This document shows, piece after piece, positions 57,433 through 64,000 of a DNA stretch of 64,000 bases (position 1 is its first letter; each line of letters begins with the position of its first letter). The notes under the pieces were generated by a model. The model was not told the DNA's origin. It saw only the letters and a list, made by a program, of their open reading frames with translations, and searched no databases. Both the position numbers and the translations under genes were made by a program. The stretch comes from a bacterium (GTDB lineage: Bacteria; Auribacterota; UBA3054). Location: positions 255,056-319,055 of the forward strand of contig JAFYXV010000002.1 of NCBI GenBank assembly GCA_017557885.1, given 5' to 3'.

Positions 57433-58744
57433 GGTTTTCCTTGGCGACTTTGGAAACTACCGCCCTGAACTTGCCTCTGGCCGTCCTGGGCAGGAAAGAA
57501 CGATAAGTGAACTGTATGGCGATGTCCGGGGAAGTCCTCTCCAAAAATTTCGCCCGGATGACTTTTTCCGAAGACTGTTCGTAATGTATGTCAGGCACGA
57601 TTATTATCTCCGTGTGGTAGAGATCGTGCTGGATTATCTGGGCCGCCACGATGTGGGGAACGGCTTTGAAGACATGGTCGAGCCTGCCTATTTTCCTGCC
57701 GTCCGGCAGTTGGAAGAGATCGTCCGCGCGCCCTATGATCTGCCGGCAGCCCGGGCCCCTGGCGCCGCATTCGCAGCGGTCCTTCCAGTCGAAGGGGCCG
57801 ATGGCGATGTCGCCGGTCTGATAGCGTATGAGAGGCTGGGCGTCGTTGATGAAGCTGGTGGCCACGATCTCGTAGCGTCCGTCGCCCAAGGGCGCGTATT
57901 CCGTGAAGCCGTAGCTGGTGTCCTCGTGGTAGCAGCCCGCCTGGCAGGTGGTCATCCAGCAGACTCTCTCCGCCATGCCGTACTGCACGTGCACCGGACC
58001 GATGAACTCGCTGATGAGATCGATCATCTCCTGGCTCACGGTCTCTGAGGCCAGAAAGACCGCCTTCATCTGCAAAGGCCTGAGTCCCTTCCGCCAGAGA
58101 AACTCCGCCAGAATGTAAGCGGAGCTGGGATAAGCGCTCATGAAGATGCTGCCGGAGGACCTGATGACTTCCAGATACCAGGGCAGGGTGGCGTCGGACA
58201 TGTGGTAGGAGGAGAGCACCCAGCGGCGGCCGATGAAATCATGCACTCCGAAGGGCGGTACCTGGCGGTCCCGGGGCACCACAAGGTCTCCCCTCAGGAC
58301 GATCATGGGCCAGCCCGGACGCCAGCCGGCCTGGCAGTACCAGGAGAAGAAGCCCGCCTCTTCCCTGGCGATGGAGCGGAGGCTGCGCCTCAACTGCAAG
58401 GGCGTTCCCGTGGTGCCGCTGGTGTAGGCTGGCGCGGTCAGTTTTTCCCCCGTCAGAAAAAGCTCCGGGCGGGCCCGCAGCGCTTCCTTTTCCAGGTACG
58501 GCAGCGTCTTCAGAAAATCGATGGCGTTCTGCTTGGCCTTGAAATTCGAAAGCATGTCGCGGTAGTAAACGCTTTTTTTCGCCACCGTCAAAGTATGGGC
58601 CAGCTTCAGGATCTGCTCCATATGGCGGCTCTCCGTGTCCATGTCCCGCCACTCCGCCAGCTCGTTGACCTGACGGTGGAACTCCGGATTGCGCTTGCCG
58701 AAAAGGCGCCAGAGCATCTTAAGGTTGTAGGAAAGCGTGCCCAT
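57425..58744 (-). CDS. PaaK/CapK-like AMP-binding protein
   Basis: A 439-residue adenylate-forming enzyme. The phosphate-binding loop appears as AYTSGTTGTPLQL (residues 105-117), and the late segments IRYQTGDIAIGPFDWKDRC and IIGRADDLFQLPDGRKIG fit phenylacetate-CoA ligase-type proteins of the CapK group. That group is frequent in polysaccharide clusters and probably adds acyl or amino-acyl groups to sugars, but no substrate is proven. It overlaps the heparinase-like gene and follows the SIS gene by 11 nt. Confidence 0.9.
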   Translation of the reverse strand: MGTLSYNLKMLWRLFGKRNPEFHRQVNELAEWRDMDTESRHMEQILKLAHTLTVAKKSVYYRDMLSNFKAKQNAIDFLKTLPYLEKEALRARPELFLTGEKLTAPAYTSGTTGTPLQLRRSLRSIAREEAGFFSWYCQAGWRPGWPMIVLRGDLVVPRDRQVPPFGVHDFIGRRWVLSSYHMSDATLPWYLEVIRSSGSIFMSAYPSSAYILAEFLWRKGLRPLQMKAVFLASETVSQEMIDLISEFIGPVHVQYGMAERVCWMTTCQAGCYHEDTSYGFTEYAPLGDGRYEIVATSFINDAQPLIRYQTGDIAIGPFDWKDRCECGARGPGCRQIIGRADDLFQLPDGRKIGRLDHVFKAVPHIVAAQIIQHDLYHTEIIIVPDIHYEQSSEKVIRAKFLERTSPDIAIQFTYRSFLPRTARGKFRAVVSKVAKENHG

Positions 58745-58755
58745 GAAAAAATCTT

Positions 58756-59388
58756 TTATTCAGGAAAATTTTCCTTCTCCACCTTCTGGCAGAGATAGTG
58801 ATAGATTGGCAGATGGTATTCCTGTATTTCCGGCGTGCTGTCTGAGGGCGCCAGGATCGCATGGTCGCAAAGGGCGGCCATTCTTCCGCCGCTCGCTCCG
58901 GTGAGGCCGACGACTTTCACGCCCTTCGCTTTGGCGGCCAGTATGGCGTATATGACGTTCTTGGAATTCCCGGAAGTGCTGATGGCTATCAGGGCGTCGC
59001 CCTTTTTGCCAAGGGAATAGATCTGCTGGGCGAAGATAAGTTCCGGCGCCACGTCGTTGGCAAAGGCCGTGCCCAGTCCAACGGAATTGACGAGGGAAAC
59101 CGCCGGCACGCCCTTTTGCAACTCGGCGGCCAGATACTCCCCTTCCGCTCCCAGTGAACTCAACTCTTCCTTTTCCGCGCCGCTCAAGGGACGCTTCTTC
59201 AAAAAGCCCTTCATCAGTTCGCCCACGATGTGCTCGCAGTCCGCGGCGCTGCCGCCGTTGCCGCAGCAATAGATCGTGCCGCCTTTTTTGTAAGTCTCGT
59301 CCAGAGTCTGCGCGGCCGCTTCGATAGCCTCCGAGCATTCCTTGAGAGCCGGGTAGCGCTCATAGAGGAAATAAGGTTTTTTCTCCAT
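58756..59388 (-). CDS. SIS-domain phosphosugar isomerase (GmhA-like)
   Basis: This 210-residue protein has a single SIS domain with CCGNGGSAADCEHIVGEL (residues 42-59), NDVAPELIFAQQIYSLGKKGD, and AISTSGNSKNVIYAILAAK. This is the pattern of sedoheptulose-7-phosphate isomerase GmhA and its relative DiaA. GmhA starts ADP-heptose synthesis for lipopolysaccharide or glycans. DiaA instead binds DnaA, so the assignment to heptose is inferred from polysaccharide neighbours. An insertion (KGFLKKRPLSGAEKEELSSL) after the first motif is also found in other GmhA-like proteins. Confidence 0.88.
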   Translation of the reverse strand: MEKKPYFLYERYPALKECSEAIEAAAQTLDETYKKGGTIYCCGNGGSAADCEHIVGELMKGFLKKRPLSGAEKEELSSLGAEGEYLAAELQKGVPAVSLVNSVGLGTAFANDVAPELIFAQQIYSLGKKGDALIAISTSGNSKNVIYAILAAKAKGVKVVGLTGASGGRMAALCDHAILAPSDSTPEIQEYHLPIYHYLCQKVEKENFPE

Positions 59389-59396
59389 GCTTCACC

Positions 59397-60749
59397 TCAC
59401 TTTTTTCTTTTCAAGCCGCCTCTCGCCGATCCCTTGAAGGAACGGCCGGCCGGCTTTCTGCTGCCGAAATTATGTCTTCCGCCTTCCTCTTTGAAGCGGG
59501 AAGGGGGCCTTTTCCCGAAGCGGGGCTTCCCGCCTTCTTTTTTGGGGCCGCGCTCGAACTCCCGGGCCGGCTTGCCCAGGCCGTAGCGTCCCTGATAGCC
59601 TTCCTCTTCCCTTCTGTTTTTGAAGGCGCCGGATCTGCCGCGCTTTTCGTTGTTCCTGGCTCTGGCCGGACGTCGGAAGCCGTCCCGGGAGCGCGGCGCT
59701 CTCTTTTCTTCCGCAAAGGATCCCTCGCCGCGCCGCTCACCCCTTGCCGGAGTGTGGTCGATCTCCGATTTGAGTTCCTCAGGGCTTTCCCCTTCCGTCA
59801 GACGCCGGCCCCGGGACTTTTTCGCCCTGGGCTTCCGGCTGGCGAAGCCTAAAGAGTCTTCTTTTCCCTCCTCGCCGAAATAGGAGACTTTTTCCTCGCC
59901 CTGTTCAAAATCCTCCGGGGAAAAGGCGTCTTCCGGATCTTCTTGCTTCTTTTCCTGACGCTTTTTGGCCCATTCGCTCAAATGGACTTCCGGTTCCTTT
60001 TTGGGGCTTTTGCGGTTGGCGGACTTCAAAGCCTCCGCGTGCCTTACCAATCCCGCCCGCTGGAAGAGCTCGTATTCCTCCTCGAAATTCAGATCCCGCC
60101 AGGCGCCCTGGGGAAGGGAGCCCAGCCTCACGTTCTCGATCCTGATCCTCTCCAGTCGGACCACTTCCGTGCCCACCTTGCTGACCATCTTTCTGATCTG
60201 ACGGTTGCGCCCTTCCTTGAGAACGATCCGGAAGCGCCTGGGGCCGATCTTTATGACCTTGCAGGGAGCGGTCAGAACGCCCTCTATCTTCACGCCTTTG
60301 GCGATCTTTTCCAGCATGCCTTCCGTCACGGGATCCTCAGTGTCCACCACATATTCCTTTTCGTGCAGGAATTTCGGATGCATGAGGCGGTAGGCCAGCG
60401 TGCCGTCGTTGGTCATCAGGACCAAGCCTACGCTGTCCTTGTCAAGCCTTCCCACCGGGAAAAGCCTTTCCTTGGCGTCCACCAGGTCCTTTATCGTAAC
60501 TTCCCCCTTCTGCAGGCAGGAAGTCACTATGCCGAAGGGTTTGTTCAAGATCACGTAACGCAGCTTCTGCGGCGTCTCCACCACTTCCTGATCGTACTCC
60601 ACCAGGTCCTTCTCCGGATCGACTTTCGTGCCCAGGATCGTGACCGTTTCCCCGTTCACTCTGACCCGGCCGGCCAGGATATGCTCCTCGGCCCGGCGGC
60701 GGGAGCAGATCCCGTGTTCGGAGAGATATTTTTGCAATCGCATCAACAT
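59397..60749 (-). CDS. rRNA pseudouridine synthase with long basic tail
   Basis: A 450-residue protein. Residues 1-60 are an S4 RNA-binding domain (RLQKYLSEHGICSRRRAEEHI). The catalytic core shows PVGRLDKDSVGLVLMTNDG with the conserved Asp near residue 100, and ends near residue 235 with AWRDLNFEEEY. The core belongs to the RsuA/RluB/E/F family, which pseudouridylates rRNA. The final 210 residues are low complexity, rich in Arg, Lys, Gly, Glu and Ser, similar to the RNA-binding tails of DEAD-box proteins; this is longer than usual for the family. It overlaps the hydrolase upstream by 7 nt (ATGTTGA). Confidence 0.93.
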   Translation of the reverse strand: MLMRLQKYLSEHGICSRRRAEEHILAGRVRVNGETVTILGTKVDPEKDLVEYDQEVVETPQKLRYVILNKPFGIVTSCLQKGEVTIKDLVDAKERLFPVGRLDKDSVGLVLMTNDGTLAYRLMHPKFLHEKEYVVDTEDPVTEGMLEKIAKGVKIEGVLTAPCKVIKIGPRRFRIVLKEGRNRQIRKMVSKVGTEVVRLERIRIENVRLGSLPQGAWRDLNFEEEYELFQRAGLVRHAEALKSANRKSPKKEPEVHLSEWAKKRQEKKQEDPEDAFSPEDFEQGEEKVSYFGEEGKEDSLGFASRKPRAKKSRGRRLTEGESPEELKSEIDHTPARGERRGEGSFAEEKRAPRSRDGFRRPARARNNEKRGRSGAFKNRREEEGYQGRYGLGKPAREFERGPKKEGGKPRFGKRPPSRFKEEGGRHNFGSRKPAGRSFKGSARGGLKRKK

Positions 60750-61630
60750 GTATGTTCCTTTAAAAATGCAATGCCGCGTTCAATGTCCGGACGCGACGAA
60801 ACGTTGTAAACTTCCGTAAAAGGGAGCTCCCAGTGGCCGTAGGGGCCCAAAAGCAGCTCCGCCTTCGGCAAAAGCGCGCTGAGGCGCATCAGCCATTCCT
60901 CCGGGACCTGACGGTCCCTGGCGCCGCCGATCAAAAGGATCGGCATTTCCTCCAGGTGCCTGGCCGCCCGCGCCACGTCCACTTCCTCGGCCCTGACGCC
61001 CTGGAAGCGCTTCAAAAGCGAAAGCACCAGGAAGACGCAGGCCCGGCCGGGCACGTGGTAGAAGGTCCTGGCGTAATGTTTGAGGACCTGAACGAGGCTC
61101 ACGAAAGGACTGTGGGCGATGACCGCCCTGACCTTGCCGTTCTGGGCCGCCGCCAGAAGCGAGATGGTCGCCCCCAGGGAAAAGCCCCAGTAGAAGATCG
61201 GCAAACCTTCCGCCAGCTCCGAAGCCACGTAATCCGTCAGGATGGCCAGATCCCTGGTCTCGTGATATCCCATGGTGCAGTAAGCCTTCTCGCTGTCGCC
61301 GTGCCCCCGGAAATCGTACATCACCAGGGAATAGCCCTCCTCCACGTATGGCCTGAGGTAAGTGAAGGCGCTGCTTTTGTTGCCGCCCAGGTTGTGGCTG
61401 GCGATCAAAACGCCTTTCTTGTCCTTGGCCGGGATATACCAGACCGCCAGCTCCACGCCGCCTTCGCCCTTCACCCGCATTTCGCTGTAGGCGTATCCGA
61501 AATCCCCGGGCAGGCTGGAAAAAGTTTTCTTGCCGGCCTGGCGGGTGATCTTGAAGTAGCACCAGACTCCGGGAACGAAAGTCCAAAGCCCGACGCCAAC
61601 CGCGATGATCACAAGAAGAGTCGTCAGCAT
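60743..61630 (-). CDS. Alpha/beta hydrolase with N-terminal membrane anchor
   Basis: A 295-residue protein. Residues 3-22 (TTLLVIIAVGVGLWTFVPGV) form a membrane anchor. The hydrolase part has VLIASHNLGGNKSSAF, MYDFRGHGDSEK, the nucleophile in FYWGFSLGATISLLAA (residue 150), Asp in GGARDRQVP and His in GPYGHWELP. This is the serine aminopeptidase S33/thioesterase-like group. The substrate is not known. It overlaps both neighbours by 7 nt, so the three are translationally coupled. Confidence 0.9.
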   Translation of the reverse strand: MLTTLLVIIAVGVGLWTFVPGVWCYFKITRQAGKKTFSSLPGDFGYAYSEMRVKGEGGVELAVWYIPAKDKKGVLIASHNLGGNKSSAFTYLRPYVEEGYSLVMYDFRGHGDSEKAYCTMGYHETRDLAILTDYVASELAEGLPIFYWGFSLGATISLLAAAQNGKVRAVIAHSPFVSLVQVLKHYARTFYHVPGRACVFLVLSLLKRFQGVRAEEVDVARAARHLEEMPILLIGGARDRQVPEEWLMRLSALLPKAELLLGPYGHWELPFTEVYNVSSRPDIERGIAFLKEHTC

Positions 61631-62406
61631 GAGGTGAAGCGGTCCTCTTTTTCCAGTTCCTTGAGATAATCCTGCAAGCCCTTTATCTCCTCGCGGGCTT
61701 CCGAAAGATGCTCCGCTTCGTGACCCTCCGCATGGCAGAGAACGTAGTCGTCGAAGCCAGCCTTGTGCAGGAGCAGGAGAGCCTGATGGGTCTCTTTGGG
61801 ATCCGCGCCCTCCTCCGGCGTCAAGACCACCATCAGAAGATAGCTTTTGACCACTTCCGCGGCGTTTATGGGCATCTTTTCGTCGGAGAAGCGATGGAAA
61901 GCCGGATTGTAAACAAGCCCGAAGTGGCTGCTGTCCACGGCATCCACAAGGTCAAGCGCGGCGGCCAGGCTGTCGACGGCCGAGTCTTTCCTGGGTTCGA
62001 TTCCCAAACAGACGTCCAGGTCTTCCGCAAAATCAGCGGCCTCCGCAATAGTCTCCCGCAGCGATTCCAAGGGCCTTTCCCCGGGCTTGAAGCCCACCCT
62101 CAGGCTGACCAGTTCCGAACCGACGGCGTGGGAGAAGCAGATGGCTTTCTTAAGATAACTCTTCTCCGCCTCCGGCTCCTTGTCGAAAAGCGTCAGGCCG
62201 TAAAGGCACATCACCTTCACGTGATGATGCCTGGCCTCCTTCAAAAAGGAGATCTCCCCCGGGGCCAGGATGCCCATATGGAAAGGCGAGGCCGGAGTAA
62301 GGGAGATGGCGAGGCCCTGCAAATGACTTTCCGCGGCTTTGTGAACCGCGGCGCCAAGGTCGTCCCTGAGCGGGATCAGAAGGTCTGTGCTGCAGGCTAA
62401 TTTCAT
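61624..62406 (-). CDS. Sugar phosphate isomerase/epimerase-like TIM-barrel protein
   Basis: This 260-residue protein follows the xylose-isomerase-like TIM-barrel pattern: KLACSTDLLIPL at the start, HHHVKVMCLYGLTLFDKE in the middle, LGIEPRKDSAVDSL and FGLVYNPAFHRF. Usual metal ligands (Glu, Asp, His, Glu) cannot all be placed, and the fifth strand carries NPAFHRF where many members have D-x-x-H. The role may be a sugar or cyclitol epimerase. It is 9 nt after purA and overlaps the hydrolase by 7 nt. Confidence 0.82.
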   Translation of the reverse strand: MKLACSTDLLIPLRDDLGAAVHKAAESHLQGLAISLTPASPFHMGILAPGEISFLKEARHHHVKVMCLYGLTLFDKEPEAEKSYLKKAICFSHAVGSELVSLRVGFKPGERPLESLRETIAEAADFAEDLDVCLGIEPRKDSAVDSLAAALDLVDAVDSSHFGLVYNPAFHRFSDEKMPINAAEVVKSYLLMVVLTPEEGADPKETHQALLLLHKAGFDDYVLCHAEGHEAEHLSEAREEIKGLQDYLKELEKEDRFTSC

Positions 62407-62415
62407 TTTTTCCTT

Positions 62416-63918
<1,503 letters not shown>

Positions 63919-63964
63919 TTATTTTTTTTAATATTTTTAAGCGCTGGAAAACGCTTGGTCTTCC

Positions 63965-64000
63965 TTACAAAGTTTTCTCCAGTTTGAGGTAGTCGGGATA
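63965..64000 (-). CDS. Possible 3' end of an upstream gene
   Basis: On the minus strand the last 12 codons before a TAA at 63967-63965 read YPDYLKLEKTL, a plausible C-terminus. No terminator separates it from purA, 65 nt away, so this could be an upstream gene of the same run. Too little is visible to identify it. Confidence 0.35.
   Translation of the reverse strand, partial: YPDYLKLEKTL

Overview
The window looks like chromosome from a member of the PVC superphylum, most likely a Kiritimatiellota or Lentisphaerota bacterium. That is inferred from the gene content, not from a marker gene. The supporting features are V-type ATPase subunits, three proteins ending in PEP-CTERM sorting tails, a secreted SUMF1/FGE-like protein, many secreted beta-helix and calcium-repeat proteins, DUF1573, and purine enzymes of the eukaryote-like PurB/PurA type. 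Coding density is very high. No phage, transposon, CRISPR or rRNA was seen.

Region 1 (1-4067, minus strand): a promoter at about 4039-4067 drives tRNA-Leu(UAG), then V-ATPase subunit B, a secreted protein with 19 ETKPA-type repeats, V-ATPase subunit D, a Usp protein, a PTS EIIA-type protein and the start of a serine acetyltransferase. V-ATPase A, E, I and K are not in the window. Region 2 (4236-12012, plus strand): an operon-like run of a secretin, a one-TM coiled-coil protein, PurB, a BtrH-like protein, a HAL2/CysQ-type nucleotidase and a YigZ protein, followed by an EamA transporter with its own promoter.

Region 3 (13.2-28.1 kb): individually terminated or short transcription units for exported proteins and sugar use. 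They are a SUMF1-like protein with an apparent ACG start, a beta-helix protein, a GH36 alpha-galactosidase, and a four-gene cluster of exported proteins (small PEP-CTERM protein, fibre-like protein, lipase-like hydrolase, calcium-repeat/Ig-like protein). These are followed by a circularly permuted ATP-grasp protein, an XRE-type regulator and a paralogue of the calcium-repeat protein. Region 4 (28183-41858, plus strand): eleven genes with overlaps or gaps of at most 21 nt, apparently one transcript. They are TPR protein, phosphohexomutase, dxr, rseP-like protease, xseB, dxs, histidine kinase, sigma-54 regulator, a double glycosyltransferase, a DUF1573 protein and a thioredoxin/CcdA-like membrane protein. 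This joins isoprenoid precursor synthesis, envelope proteolysis and envelope polymer genes.

Region 5 (41.9-52.7 kb, minus strand): two giant tandem paralogues (1567 and 1946 residues), each with three beta-helix modules and a PEP-CTERM tail. The larger one has an extra beta-propeller-like block inserted just before the tail, and a structured leader about 130 nt long. Region 6 (52.9-64 kb, minus strand): two small exported or membrane proteins, then an eight-gene run of purA, TIM-barrel isomerase-like, alpha/beta hydrolase, pseudouridine synthase, SIS isomerase, PaaK/CapK-like ligase, heparinase II/III-like protein and GT4 glycosyltransferase. The last four suggest cell-surface polysaccharide work.

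The promoters share an extended -10 element of the form TGNTAAAAT. No complete, clearly new machine was proven. The best candidates for undescribed biology are the four-gene exported cluster with its calcium-repeat paralogue, the tandem PEP-CTERM giants, and the DUF1573 plus thioredoxin/CcdA-like pair.
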